DNA from: Algoriphagus halophilus
GTDB taxonomy: Bacteria > Bacteroidota > Bacteroidia > Cytophagales > Cyclobacteriaceae
Reading direction: 5' to 3'
Assembly (NCBI RefSeq): GCF_900129785.1
Contig: NZ_FSRC01000001.1
Coordinates: 2,108,001 to 2,172,000, forward strand
DNA length: 64,000 bases
Below are positions 1 to 10,817 of this stretch, piece after piece (position 1 is the first letter of the stretch; the number at the start of each line of letters is the position of its first letter). A program made the translations under genes and the position numbers. Under the pieces are notes generated by a model, which searched no databases, was not told the origin of the DNA, and saw only the letters and a program-made list of their open reading frames with translations.

Positions 1-51
1 CATAATTTATCAGATTAGAAATAAATAAATTTTAAATAATATAATACAAAT

Positions 52-327
52 ATGGAAAATGACTTTGAAAGTGAACTCATTATCAGGGATTATTTGGCCC
101 GTCAACGTACTAAACTGGCCAACCAACGTACCCTCCTTTCATTTATCCGGACATCTTTATATTTTTTAGTAAGTGGAATAGCATTATTTGAGGTTGAGAA
201 ATTAGACCATGTAAAAGAGCTGGGATACTTGGCACTGGCCTTGAGTTTAGCAATTTTAGGAACAGGTATCTATTCATTTTTCAGTACCAAGAAAAAACTC
301 AAAAAAGGAAATTACCTTAACATGTGA
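52..327 (+). CDS. DUF202 family small membrane protein
   Basis: The 91-residue protein carries the DUF202 signature near residues 18-33, an RTKLANQRT stretch followed by LLSFIRTSL, and then two hydrophobic segments (about 34-47 and 57-75) and a lysine-rich tail. DUF202 proteins are small inner-membrane proteins of unknown biochemical role. The gene stops 3 bases before the SLC13-type carrier starts, so the two are almost certainly cotranscribed. The ATG at 52 is the only sensible start. Family assignment is firm, function is not known. Confidence 0.85.
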   Translation: MENDFESELIIRDYLARQRTKLANQRTLLSFIRTSLYFLVSGIALFEVEKLDHVKELGYLALALSLAILGTGIYSFFSTKKKLKKGNYLNM

Positions 328-330
328 CCT

Positions 331-2112
331 ATGACTTTTGAAATCGGTATGACACTGGGCATTATCCTATTGGGGGTTGTTTTGTTTTTTACAGAAAAAC
401 TCCCCATTGATGTGGTATCTATTTTAGTCATGGTCCTTTTTCTTCTCACGGGCATATTGGATATTAAAGAGGGGTATGCTGGATTCTCTAACTCAGCAAC
501 TCTTACAGTGGCCGCAATGTTTATTTTGTCTACCGCAATTTTCAGCACTGGAATTCTGGACTCATTCAGTTACAGGTTAAGTAAACAGGCCCAGAAAAGT
601 GAGCTAAACCTCATCGTCACCCTGTTGATTTCCTCGGGAATCTTATCCGCTTTTATCAATGACACGGCGGTGGTGGCACTCTTGATGCCTGCAGTAATAC
701 AATTGGCCAAAAACAATCAAATCCCGGCCTCCAAATTACTGATGCCCCTATCTTTTGGTGCGCTGATGGGAGGAGTATGTACTTTACTGGGAACCAGTAC
801 CAATATTTTGGTAAGTGGGATCGCAGAGCAGTCGGGATTACCTTCCTTCGGGATTTTTGAAATGAGCCTCATGGGAATGATTTTCTTGGCTTCAGGCATC
901 CTTTACATGGTTTTAGTAGGTCGTTTCCTGCTTCCTAAACGAAAAAACAGAGCATGGCTAAACGATCACTTAGATTTAGGAAATTACCTCACCGAAATCA
1001 TCATTGAAGACAATTATCCGCAGTTGGATGAACCCATTTCCAAGCAAAAACTTTTTAATCAATACCCGATTAAGCCCTTACAGATTATCCGGGACGATCA
1101 AAGGAAAATCAGGGTTTACCCCAATTCCCCCATCATCAAAGGAGACATCATCCGAGTGAGTTCAGACAAAGAGTCTCTAGAAAAACTGAAATCCTATCAA
1201 GGAATCAAATTGAAATCAGAACTGGTCTGGGATGAAACATTAGTTACCGGAAATGAGGAACGATTATATGAAGCGGTGGTGACTCCGAGCTCATTTTTGA
1301 TCAAAAAAAGTATCAAAGAACTCAATTTCAAAGAATTATTCAACCAGGTCCTGGTCATAGGAATCCGTCACCGCTCAGGGATGCTGAAAACACAATTGAC
1401 CAAAACCAGTTTGGCTGCAGGAGATATTTTATTGTTGAGAGGCACAGAGGAAAGTATTCAGTCGGTGCATGAAACGGAGGGCTTATTAATACTATCAGAA
1501 ACAAAAAGTAAAGTCCTCAATAAAACCAAAACAGCCTTGACTTTATTGATTATGGCCACGGTATTGGCACTCGCAATCTTCCATGTTTTTCCCATTGTGG
1601 TAGCTGCCGTGGCAGGGGCGGTAGCCATGATTGTGTTTGGGATCATCAACACGGAGCAAGCCTATAAAGCAATAGACTGGAAAGTGATTTTGATGTTAGC
1701 AGGAATCCTTTCCATGGGTACGGCCTTGGAGAAAACCGGTGGTTCTGCACTTTTAGGCCAAAGTATCGTCCATTTACTGGGTGATTTTGGGCCCCGGGCA
1801 GTGCTCTGTGGGATTTTTGGCCTGACATTTATGCTCACCAATGTCATGTCCAATAATGCTACGGCTGCATTAATTGCCCCCATCGCGATCAGCATCTCAA
1901 CAAACCTTGGTGTAGATTCAAGACCTTTTCTCATGGCTGTAACTTTTGCGGCCAGCCTTAGCTTCATGACTCCCATGGGCTACCAAACCAATACCATGAT
2001 CTATTCACCTGGTAATTATATGTTTAAGGATTATTTAATCGTAGGAACTCCTTTGAACTTGCTGTTTTGGGTGATTGGAACGCTTTTAATTCCCGTTTTA
2101 TTCCCTTTTTAA
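331..2112 (+). CDS. SLC13/DASS-type carrier with two RCK_C (TrkA-C) domains
   Basis: This 593-residue inner-membrane carrier has about 11-12 hydrophobic segments split by a central soluble part. The first half contains NDTAVVALLMP (110-120) and GTSTNIL (154-160), the second half SNNATAALIAPI near 507-518; these repeated SNT-like motifs bind sodium and substrate in the divalent anion:sodium symporter family. The soluble insert (roughly 210-385) reads as two RCK_C/TrkA-C regulatory domains. Family substrates are dicarboxylates, sulfate or phosphate-like anions, and the substrate here cannot be told from sequence. It lies in a run with DUF202 upstream and a Ppx-type phosphatase downstream. Confidence 0.85.
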   Translation: MTFEIGMTLGIILLGVVLFFTEKLPIDVVSILVMVLFLLTGILDIKEGYAGFSNSATLTVAAMFILSTAIFSTGILDSFSYRLSKQAQKSELNLIVTLLISSGILSAFINDTAVVALLMPAVIQLAKNNQIPASKLLMPLSFGALMGGVCTLLGTSTNILVSGIAEQSGLPSFGIFEMSLMGMIFLASGILYMVLVGRFLLPKRKNRAWLNDHLDLGNYLTEIIIEDNYPQLDEPISKQKLFNQYPIKPLQIIRDDQRKIRVYPNSPIIKGDIIRVSSDKESLEKLKSYQGIKLKSELVWDETLVTGNEERLYEAVVTPSSFLIKKSIKELNFKELFNQVLVIGIRHRSGMLKTQLTKTSLAAGDILLLRGTEESIQSVHETEGLLILSETKSKVLNKTKTALTLLIMATVLALAIFHVFPIVVAAVAGAVAMIVFGIINTEQAYKAIDWKVILMLAGILSMGTALEKTGGSALLGQSIVHLLGDFGPRAVLCGIFGLTFMLTNVMSNNATAALIAPIAISISTNLGVDSRPFLMAVTFAASLSFMTPMGYQTNTMIYSPGNYMFKDYLIVGTPLNLLFWVIGTLLIPVLFPF

Positions 2113-2157
2113 GCTCCTTTGGCAAAATAGTTGCACAACATTCAAAAAATCAGATGT

Positions 2158-2367
2158 ATGAAGATCTTAGGGATAGTATTAATTCTTGCAGGAGCTTTTA
2201 TGTTCTTTAGCAACAGCATCAGCTTTACTACTAAAGAGAAAGTAGTAGATGCAGGCCCCATCCAAATCAACGCAGACAAACAACACAAAGTCGACTGGCC
2301 TTCTTATACCGGTGGAATTGTAGCAGCCGCAGGAGTTGTTTTATTGATATTCTCCAAAAAGAAATAA
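2158..2367 (+). CDS. small two-helix membrane protein, unknown function
   Basis: A 69-residue protein with an N-terminal hydrophobic segment (about residues 3-17), a soluble stretch of about 30 residues, a second hydrophobic segment and a KKK terminus. The frame is open from a TTG at 2131, but the ATG at 2158 places the hydrophobic segment at the N-terminus as expected, so I chose it. It sits 45 bases after the carrier and 9 bases before the Ppx-type gene, which suggests the same transcript. I do not recognise a family. Confidence 0.6.
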   Translation: MKILGIVLILAGAFMFFSNSISFTTKEKVVDAGPIQINADKQHKVDWPSYTGGIVAAAGVVLLIFSKKK

Positions 2368-2376
2368 TTCAGGAAA

Positions 2377-3264
2377 TTGAAATTCGCCGCCGTAGATATT
2401 GGGTCTAATGCCATTCGTTTGCAAATCACGAATGTGACCCACTATGAGGGGGTTTACAATTTCAAAAAACTGGAATATTTAAGATTTCCCCTTCGACTGG
2501 GCCTGGATGTGTTCCATACCCAAAAAATCAGTGACCTGAACCGGAGGAAATTCATCAAACTGATGAAAGCCTTCAAAATCCTGATCGATCTATACGAGGT
2601 AGATGATTACATGGCCTGCGCCACTTCAGCGATGCGGGAAAGTTCCAACGGCAAAGACATTGTCGAGGAGGTCAGGGAGGATATCGGACTGAAAATCAAC
2701 ATCATTGATGGTAACAAAGAAGCGGAACTCATCAACAATTCCCTCAAAAGTCTCATCGATGAGAAAGCTTATCTACACATCGATGTAGGAGGCGGAAGTA
2801 CCGAACTCAATATTTACCATAAACGGGTAAAAATAGCTTCTAAATCCTTCCAAATAGGATCTGTGAGGGCTTTGGAAGACAAAGTCCTGGAACCTGTCTG
2901 GAAGTCGATGGAGAGTTTCATCGCCAAGAACATGGAAAAAAAATCGAATATCATTTCCATAGGTACAGGTGGAAACATCAATAAAATCTTTGAACTAACC
3001 GGTCCTCGGAAAAACAGAAAATTCCTGGAGTATTCAAAAATCAAAGAAACCATTCATTACCTCGAATCACTGACCTTTGAAGAACGGGTCAACAAACTGA
3101 ACCTGAATCATGACAGGGCAGATGTCATTATCCCTGCTGGAAAGATTTACCAACGGGCCATGAATGCCGCCCAGTCCACCAAAATCATGGTCCCTGATCT
3201 GGGACTGAAAGATGGGATCATGCAGATTTTATTCGATAAGCATCAAAAGAAAAAGCCTCTTTAA
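2377..3264 (+). CDS. Ppx/GppA-type exopolyphosphatase/pppGpp phosphatase
   Basis: The 295-residue protein has the ASKHA-fold phosphate loops of the Ppx/GppA family: DIGSNAIRL at residues 7-15 and IDVGGGSTE around 133-141. It has the length of the two-domain core only; the C-terminal HD-like domain of long Ppx enzymes is missing, as in many Bacteroidota. The family hydrolyses terminal phosphates of polyphosphate or pppGpp. The start is TTG at 2377, because the phosphate-binding loop begins only six residues later and no ATG is available. It converges with ppk1, the polyphosphate-making enzyme, with 14 bases between the stop codons. Confidence 0.88.
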   Translation: MKFAAVDIGSNAIRLQITNVTHYEGVYNFKKLEYLRFPLRLGLDVFHTQKISDLNRRKFIKLMKAFKILIDLYEVDDYMACATSAMRESSNGKDIVEEVREDIGLKINIIDGNKEAELINNSLKSLIDEKAYLHIDVGGGSTELNIYHKRVKIASKSFQIGSVRALEDKVLEPVWKSMESFIAKNMEKKSNIISIGTGGNINKIFELTGPRKNRKFLEYSKIKETIHYLESLTFEERVNKLNLNHDRADVIIPAGKIYQRAMNAAQSTKIMVPDLGLKDGIMQILFDKHQKKKPL

Positions 3265-3275
3265 CAGAGGCTTTT
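3251..3275. terminator. bidirectional intrinsic terminator between ppx and ppk1
   Basis: A perfect 10-bp inverted repeat (AAAAGCCTCT / AGAGGCTTTT) encloses a 5-base loop that contains the TAA stop of the Ppx-type gene. A-rich and T-rich flanks on both sides allow it to end transcription from both directions. Confidence 0.85.
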
Positions 3276-3278
3276 TGA

Positions 3279-5405
3279 TTAGGATTCTACCAGCTGTACT
3301 TGAATTACTTTTTCGGGGTCCAAGTGGAAAAACTCTTTATGAACATTGAACTCTTCCTCATCCCCTACTGGAGATTTGGCAATAAAGGTTCCGTCTTCCT
3401 GCATGACATAGGCATTGACATTGTCTTTGAGGTTATAGGCCAGGATATTCATCAACTGCTTTTCCAACAAAGGAGCTTCTACCTTGAACAAGGATTCCAA
3501 CCTTTTATCAAAACTACGGACCATCATATCGGCACTCCCTGCATAGGTTCTGGTATTTCCGTTGTTATGGAAGTGATAGATCCTGGAATGTTCCAAGAAA
3601 TCACCCACAATGGAAATCACTTCTATCTTATCACTCAATCCTTCCCGCTGAGGGCGTAAGCAACAAATCCCTCTCACTACCAATTTAATGGTCACTCCAG
3701 ATTGGGAAGCTCTATACAAGGCATAGATGATTTCTGAATCCTCCAAGGAGTTCACTTTGATGAAAATCCCACTTGGAAGACCTTTTCTGGCATTTTCTGC
3801 CTCTTCTTCAATGAACTCAATCAACTGATTTCGCATATCCCTAGGAGCGGTAATCAAGTTGGTGTATTGGGAAGGCATGGAGTGCCCCGTTATAACGTTA
3901 AAGAATTCAGATACATCATTGGCCAAGGTCTCATTGGTGGTCAATAAACCAATATCGGTGTAGAGTCTGGCGGTATCCTCATTATAGTTTCCAGATCCCA
4001 AATGAACAAAGCGGGTGATTTCATTGGCATCTTTTTTCACAATGAGCAACAGTTTTGTATGGGTCTTGAGATGGGTAATCCCATAAATCACAAAGCAACC
4101 GGCTTTTTGAAGTCTTTTTGCCTCCCGGATATTATTTTCCTCGTCAAAACGTGCCTTCACCTCGAACAACACTGAAACGTGCTTTCCGTTTTCTGCTGCC
4201 TTTAACAAAGCTTTGGTAATCTGACTGTCTTTGGCCAATCTGTAAATAGTCATTTTGATGGCCATTACATCAGGGTCTTCAGCAGCCTTATTGATCAAAT
4301 CCAAAATGGAATCGATGTTATTATAAGGGTGATGCAATAAAATATCTTTCTCCTTCAGTGTTTCAAAGATATCCGCTCTTCCTTCTTCAGGGTAAGAAAG
4401 TGGATTAACCGGAGGATGGACCTGAGGCAAGCGTTCTCTGAACTTCTTGTTTCCAACAATCTGCCACATGCCCGTAAAATCGATCATACTGGCTCGCTTG
4501 ACCAGGAAAACGGAGTCCATTTTCAAGTTCCAACGCTCCAAAAGGGAATTGAGCATCCATTTGCTATACCCCTCCTCTATCTCAATCCGAACGACCCGAC
4601 CGGTTTTTCTTTCCATTAACTTTCGCTTCACTTCCTCCAGGAAATTCGCGTCCATGTCTTCTGACTCCTCCAGGGTGAAGTCCCCATTTCGGGTAATCCT
4701 AAACAAACTGATCCCCTCAATCTCCACATTCCTGAAAAGTGACACAATATGCTCCCGAATCACTTCCTCGATCGGAATCAATAACAGGGAATTATCTCTT
4801 TCAATCTCGAAAAACCTCGGGATATTGGATGGAATCTGAACAAAACTCAGCTTCTTCATATCCTTCCGCTCTCCGGGACTGGTGGTCACCACCCCAAAAA
4901 TCAGCAAGCGATTCATCAAAATCGGAAAGGTTCGATAACCATCGTATACCATGGGGGTAAGCATAGGATAGATGGCTTTTTTAAAGTAATCCTTTACCGT
5001 TTGTTTTTCAGAATCGGTAAGCCTGGAAATATTACACAAGGAAACCCCTTCCTGATCCAGGCCAGGAAGAATCACATTCGTGAAATGCTCATGTTGATCT
5101 TTATGAAAAACCTGACAATCACTCATCAATTTGGTCTTGAAGGGTTCTTCCCGAAGACCCGAATAATCGACCCGCTCTTTGTCATAATCCAGGTAGTTGT
5201 AAAGAGAACCGACCCTGATCATGAAGAACTCATCCAAATTCGAGGCAGTGATGGCCAAGAATTTTAACTTCTCAAAAATTGTCCGGTGTTCTTTCTTCGA
5301 TTGATCTAATACCCGATCATTAAATTTTAGCCAGCTTAAATCCCGGCTTACCAGGTCACTTTTTTGGATAATCGATTCGTATTTATCTTTTAATGCCAGT
5401 TTCAT
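3279..5405 (-). CDS. ppk1: polyphosphate kinase 1
   Basis: This 708-residue protein matches PPK1 over its full length, with the usual four-domain order. LSWLKFNDRVL (about 23-33) and ITASNLDEFF (52-61) mark the N domain. The autophosphorylated histidine is expected in KTHTK at about His449, and SGNYNEDTARLYTD follows. A second conserved histidine region (SRIYHFHNNG) lies in the C-terminal phospholipase-D-like half. The enzyme reversibly transfers the gamma phosphate of ATP to polyphosphate at the inner membrane. Together with the convergent Ppx-type gene it makes up a synthesis and breakdown pair. Confidence 0.96.
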   Translation of the reverse strand: MKLALKDKYESIIQKSDLVSRDLSWLKFNDRVLDQSKKEHRTIFEKLKFLAITASNLDEFFMIRVGSLYNYLDYDKERVDYSGLREEPFKTKLMSDCQVFHKDQHEHFTNVILPGLDQEGVSLCNISRLTDSEKQTVKDYFKKAIYPMLTPMVYDGYRTFPILMNRLLIFGVVTTSPGERKDMKKLSFVQIPSNIPRFFEIERDNSLLLIPIEEVIREHIVSLFRNVEIEGISLFRITRNGDFTLEESEDMDANFLEEVKRKLMERKTGRVVRIEIEEGYSKWMLNSLLERWNLKMDSVFLVKRASMIDFTGMWQIVGNKKFRERLPQVHPPVNPLSYPEEGRADIFETLKEKDILLHHPYNNIDSILDLINKAAEDPDVMAIKMTIYRLAKDSQITKALLKAAENGKHVSVLFEVKARFDEENNIREAKRLQKAGCFVIYGITHLKTHTKLLLIVKKDANEITRFVHLGSGNYNEDTARLYTDIGLLTTNETLANDVSEFFNVITGHSMPSQYTNLITAPRDMRNQLIEFIEEEAENARKGLPSGIFIKVNSLEDSEIIYALYRASQSGVTIKLVVRGICCLRPQREGLSDKIEVISIVGDFLEHSRIYHFHNNGNTRTYAGSADMMVRSFDKRLESLFKVEAPLLEKQLMNILAYNLKDNVNAYVMQEDGTFIAKSPVGDEEEFNVHKEFFHLDPEKVIQVQLVES

Positions 5406-5481
5406 AAAAGTTTACTATTTGGGTAGGCAATTTAAAATTCCTTTGTCAAATCCAAGTTTATCTCCTTGTTAAAGAATGAAA

Positions 5482-5503
5482 AAAGGGGCACAAAGGCCCC
5501 TTT
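5482..5503 (-). terminator. intrinsic terminator of gyrB
   Basis: AAAGGGGC pairs with GCCCCTTT around a 6-base loop. On the minus strand the stem is followed by a T-run (complement of the A-run at 5479-5484), 19 bases past the gyrB stop. Confidence 0.8.
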
Positions 5504-5521
5504 ATTGTTTATTAATTCGCC

Positions 5522-7498
<1,977 letters not shown>

Positions 7499-7590
7499 TC
7501 AAAAAGGGCTATAGAAAGGTGATTTTGTGTTCGTTTAAAGAATACGCAAGATAGAAAAAAAAAGTGACTTAACCCAGCTTTTTTGAAGGC

Positions 7591-7607
7591 TCAAAATGTC
7601 ATTTTGA
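7591..7607. promoter_or_regulatory. 17-bp palindrome upstream of gyrB
   Basis: TCAAAATG and CATTTTGA are perfect inverted repeats around a single T. The site lies 111-127 bases upstream of the gyrB start and 35 bases beyond the stop of the CoA-binding gene. Its symmetry and size suit a dimeric regulator; a weak terminator hairpin for the upstream operon is an alternative. No factor can be named. Confidence 0.35.
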
Positions 7608-7641
7608 AAGCTCCTAAACTCGGTTTATTACTGCCTGATTT

Positions 7642-8022
7642 TCAGTACTGTCCAGAGCTGACCATGACCAAGGTACAACCATTGATACATTCAATGCCCT
7701 GCTTCTCTGCCCGCTCCTTCAAAGAGGGGTTCTCCGCTCCGGGATTAAAAATAATCCGTTGAGGTGCCAAGGATAAAAAATAGTCCTCCCATTCCTGTTG
7801 GTTCCCCGCGTTTAAATACAAGGTGATGGTATGAATTCCTTGGAGCGCCGGCTTGTTGCCCAAGGGTAAAATATCCTTTCCCAATACCGTTCCATTCTTG
7901 ATACTGATGGGTATAAATGGAATATGGGCCCGATCCAGAAATACGGCAGCAGTATAGGCATACCTAGTTGGATCAGGGGTGGCTCCGGCGATTAACGTGG
8001 TTTTATTTTTCTCTGCTTCCAT
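7642..8022 (-). CDS. CoA-binding domain protein (YccU-like)
   Basis: A 126-residue protein that consists of a single Rossmann-like CoA_binding_2 domain. The nucleotide loop is GATPDPTRYAYTA near the N-terminus and a conserved FNPGAEN segment lies in the second half. Such proteins bind CoA or acyl-CoA, and their cellular role is poorly defined. I took the ATG at 8022; the frame is open to a TTG at 8040. The gene overlaps the end of the GNAT gene by 20 bases, so translation is coupled and it is the third gene of the lipid-acyltransferase operon. Confidence 0.8.
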   Translation of the reverse strand: MEAEKNKTTLIAGATPDPTRYAYTAAVFLDRAHIPFIPISIKNGTVLGKDILPLGNKPALQGIHTITLYLNAGNQQEWEDYFLSLAPQRIIFNPGAENPSLKERAEKQGIECINGCTLVMVSSGQY

Positions 8023-8968
8023 ACACCCTGTCCCGCTCAAATGTATCCATATGCCGGTGCTTTTTGGTTTCGTAGATATCCTCCAAGGTAATCAATATCC
8101 CCGTTTCCTCTACCTCTCCAAATTCATCGTTCATCGCGGTACCAAAAGTCATCATGGTAGGCGAAAGATTCATGTAAGTATTGATCAAAGGAGGTATGTT
8201 TTCACCATATCCCCTCACTCTTGAATTCAAGACTTTATACCCTTCCTTGTAAGGCAATCCCTCAAATGGATTCCCCTGAGAAGGCAAATCAGATTCATAA
8301 CCCAACTGAATTTCCGGCTTGGGTGTCACCAGGGATTCCTTATCTGGAAAATAATGATTCATGAACATCAGCAACAAATCCCTGGCTTCCCGGTGATAAT
8401 GGGGATACATGGTCACTTTCCCAAATAAGTACTTTACCTCCGGATTGAGCAACACCACAGCACCTAATCCATCCCAGAGATTATCCAAACTGAAAATCCC
8501 TTTTCTATTATCTATACTTGGCTGATACTTAGGCTGTACAAAAGATCTACCTAATTCTATGGTATAAGGAAGGAAATCCTGGATAAACTTTTCGGAAAAA
8601 TCAAATAGATGCGTGGTTGAAAGGTTGATAGTCCCGTCTTCTCCAATTGCTTTTTTACAATTGATCAATCGATATCCCGCAACTATTTCTTCATCCTCCG
8701 CACTCCATGTGATCAATTGATCATAGCAGTTTTCGCAGGTATCATTTTCATCCAGATCCAATTCCAGCCCAGTTCCTCCCCCTGCGGCTCTAAATGTCAG
8801 CTCCCTCAGCCTGCCTATTTCTCTCACCACATGGGGAGCATTGTGAATATTTACCAAAAAGACCAGATTATCCCCATTGTTCGCATACCGAAGAAACCGT
8901 TCTTCAGTAAGTTCGGCTTTGATCAAAGCTCTGTCCACTGGAGGAATAATGTCTGCTTCCTTACTCAT
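8003..8968 (-). CDS. GNAT-type amino-acid N-acyltransferase (OlsB/GlsB-like)
   Basis: The 321-residue product resembles the hemolysin/ornithine-acyl-ACP N-acyltransferase family (Acetyltransf_5). Signs are REIGRLRELTFRAAGGGTG, the YDQLITWSAEDEEIVAGYRL strand-helix pair, and ELGRSFVQPKYQ. In Bacteroides the GlsB enzyme of this family makes N-acyl-3-hydroxyacyl glycine, the first step of glycine-lipid synthesis. The ATG at 8968 was chosen because it forms an ATGA overlap with the PlsC-like gene; the frame is open to 9013. The partner O-acyltransferase directly upstream strongly supports a lipo-amino-acid role. Whether glycine, ornithine or another amine is used cannot be told. Confidence 0.75.
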   Translation of the reverse strand: MSKEADIIPPVDRALIKAELTEERFLRYANNGDNLVFLVNIHNAPHVVREIGRLRELTFRAAGGGTGLELDLDENDTCENCYDQLITWSAEDEEIVAGYRLINCKKAIGEDGTINLSTTHLFDFSEKFIQDFLPYTIELGRSFVQPKYQPSIDNRKGIFSLDNLWDGLGAVVLLNPEVKYLFGKVTMYPHYHREARDLLLMFMNHYFPDKESLVTPKPEIQLGYESDLPSQGNPFEGLPYKEGYKVLNSRVRGYGENIPPLINTYMNLSPTMMTFGTAMNDEFGEVEETGILITLEDIYETKKHRHMDTFERDRVYGSREK

Positions 8969-9780
8969 GTTTTTCCTAATTTGTATACCAATTCCTTCAC
9001 CTGCAAGGCCCATTGTGCATCGGTCTTACTTGAATCCAAATTTTGATAAGGAATTGCCTCACCAAAATGGATGGTCACTTTTTTACCTTGCTGCTGGTAC
9101 ATTTCATCTGCAAGGTAAAACATTTCAATATTTGCCTGAATCCCGATTTTCTTTCTCCAATTGGCCAAATTGTAAAAAAACTTCGAATTCTTCCCTTCAA
9201 TGAAGCAAGGAATAATATTTTTTTTATACTTTTTTGACTTGGTCACGAAACTTTTCTTCCAAATCAAATCACGAATGCCTTCCTCGGATTTTCTCGATAC
9301 CAATCCTGCAGGAAATACCATCACGGCATATTCTTCGGCATATACCTGATCAATATTATCTAAAATCTTCTGGGAGTTTTTCCCCAGTTTATTCACCGGA
9401 ACAAACATGGGCTGAAAATTCTCAAAAGACATTAATAAGTCATTGACCAAGAAACGAATATCCTTTCTGATCTTGCCTACGGCATACATCAACGCGATTC
9501 CGTCGATCCCTCCCAGGGGATGATTTGCAGCAATGATCACCCCTCCGGTTTTTGGAATGTGCTCAGCGCCTTTTAATACTACCTCTATTTTTAACTCGTC
9601 GATGACAGCATCCACGAAGTCCATTCCTTTTAAATGATGGATCCTGCCCATTATTTCATTGAGCCAATCCTCATGAATCACATTTCGTATATAAGAAATC
9701 ACAAATCCTGGAAGCCATTTCAATAGCGTAGGATTCTTTTCTTTGATCACTTTCTTTACATCGATAAATTTATCGGGCAT
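8965..9780 (-). CDS. PlsC-type O-acyltransferase (OlsA/GlsA-like)
   Basis: A 271-residue 1-acylglycerol-phosphate-acyltransferase-family protein. The catalytic HX4D motif appears as NHPLGGID, followed by the FVPVNK and VFPAGLVSRK blocks; the latter replaces the EGTR motif of true PlsC, a feature seen in lyso-ornithine/lyso-glycine lipid O-acyltransferases. It likely adds the second fatty acid to the N-acylated amino acid made by the next gene, with which it overlaps by 4 bases (ATGA). I chose the ATG at 9780; a TTG at 9801 is possible. The substrate is inferred from family and neighbour. Confidence 0.75.
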   Translation of the reverse strand: MPDKFIDVKKVIKEKNPTLLKWLPGFVISYIRNVIHEDWLNEIMGRIHHLKGMDFVDAVIDELKIEVVLKGAEHIPKTGGVIIAANHPLGGIDGIALMYAVGKIRKDIRFLVNDLLMSFENFQPMFVPVNKLGKNSQKILDNIDQVYAEEYAVMVFPAGLVSRKSEEGIRDLIWKKSFVTKSKKYKKNIIPCFIEGKNSKFFYNLANWRKKIGIQANIEMFYLADEMYQQQGKKVTIHFGEAIPYQNLDSSKTDAQWALQVKELVYKLGKT

Positions 9781-9956
9781 GGGGCAATTATCTCTTGACA
9801 AGAGATCAAATCGAACTAAGGCAACTCAATCTCCTAGAAAAATAAGTTTAAAAATAAGAAAAAACAGAGTTTTTAAAGCTTTAGATTGAAACTTTACCAC
9901 TAGTGCTCTGAAAACCAATTAACTTAATTTCTTATTCAACCTAATTGAAATCAACG

Positions 9957-10781
9957 ATGAATCTAGTCATAACAGGAAGTACTTCGGGTATTGGATTGGA
10001 AACAGTAAAAGCGCTCTATCCCCTATTCGATAAACTGATCCTTCCGGTGAGAAATCTAGAGAAGGCAAAAAAACTGGTTTCACAATTTGACCATCCCGAA
10101 AAGTTTGACTGTCTGAAAATGGATTTGAGTTCCATGGAAAGCGTCCATCAGGCCGGCAAACACATTGCAGATTCCTATGATCAAATCGATCTTCTGATCA
10201 ATAATGCCGGGGGAATGTTTCCAAAGGGCAAAAAAACCAAAGAGGGGCTGGATTGGTCATTTGCTGTCAACCATTTAGGGCATTTTCATTTAAGTCAATT
10301 GCTTCTCCAAAACTTGATCCGGGCGAAAGGAAAACTCGTGTTTGTCAGCTCAGAATTCCATAGAATGGGATCAGTCAAGCTCCATGACTTGGGGCTTCAT
10401 ACGAGCTCCAGTAGCTGGAAGAACTACAGCGACGCCAAACTATATAATATCCTGACAAGCAATCAATTCCATTCCATGTACTCGGAAAAAGGTTTAGCTT
10501 CCTATTCCCTCCACCCCGGAGCAGTCAACACCTCTTTTGGCTCTGAGTCAGACCCATTGTCCAAAATTTTCATAACGATCACCAAGCCCTTCTTTATCAG
10601 TCCACAAAAAGGGGCTGAAACCTCCATTTTTCTCGCAAAATCCAATAAGGATGAACTTCAATCGGGAGGTTATTATGATAAAAAGAAACTTAAAAGCCCA
10701 AGTTCAAAGGCCAAGGATGCTGCGTTACAGGATAAACTTTACGATTTCAGTCTTCAACAGTTGGAAGAAATCCTTTCCTGA
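9957..10781 (+). CDS. short-chain dehydrogenase/reductase
   Basis: The 274-residue SDR has the NAD(P) loop TGSTSGIG at residues 6-13, the NNAGG motif, a serine in SSEFHR, and the catalytic YSDAK pair. The C-terminal part and length resemble retinol-dehydrogenase/WW-domain-oxidoreductase-like SDRs, so the substrate could be any alcohol or ketone. The ATG at 9957 gives a start directly before the first beta strand; an in-frame TTG at 9945 is less likely. It diverges from the lipid operon and stands alone. Confidence 0.85.
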   Translation: MNLVITGSTSGIGLETVKALYPLFDKLILPVRNLEKAKKLVSQFDHPEKFDCLKMDLSSMESVHQAGKHIADSYDQIDLLINNAGGMFPKGKKTKEGLDWSFAVNHLGHFHLSQLLLQNLIRAKGKLVFVSSEFHRMGSVKLHDLGLHTSSSSWKNYSDAKLYNILTSNQFHSMYSEKGLASYSLHPGAVNTSFGSESDPLSKIFITITKPFFISPQKGAETSIFLAKSNKDELQSGGYYDKKKLKSPSSKAKDAALQDKLYDFSLQQLEEILS

Positions 10782-10790
10782 TTATTTCCC

Positions 10791-10798
10791 TATTTTTG
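10791..10798 (+). promoter_or_regulatory. probable -7 element of the methyltransferase gene
   Basis: TATTTTTG fits the Bacteroidota -7 consensus TAnnTTTG and lies 19 bases before the ATG at 10818, giving a very short leader. No convincing -33 TTTG is visible at the usual distance. Confidence 0.45.
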
Positions 10799-10817
10799 CA
10801 TACTGAATTAAAAAGGC

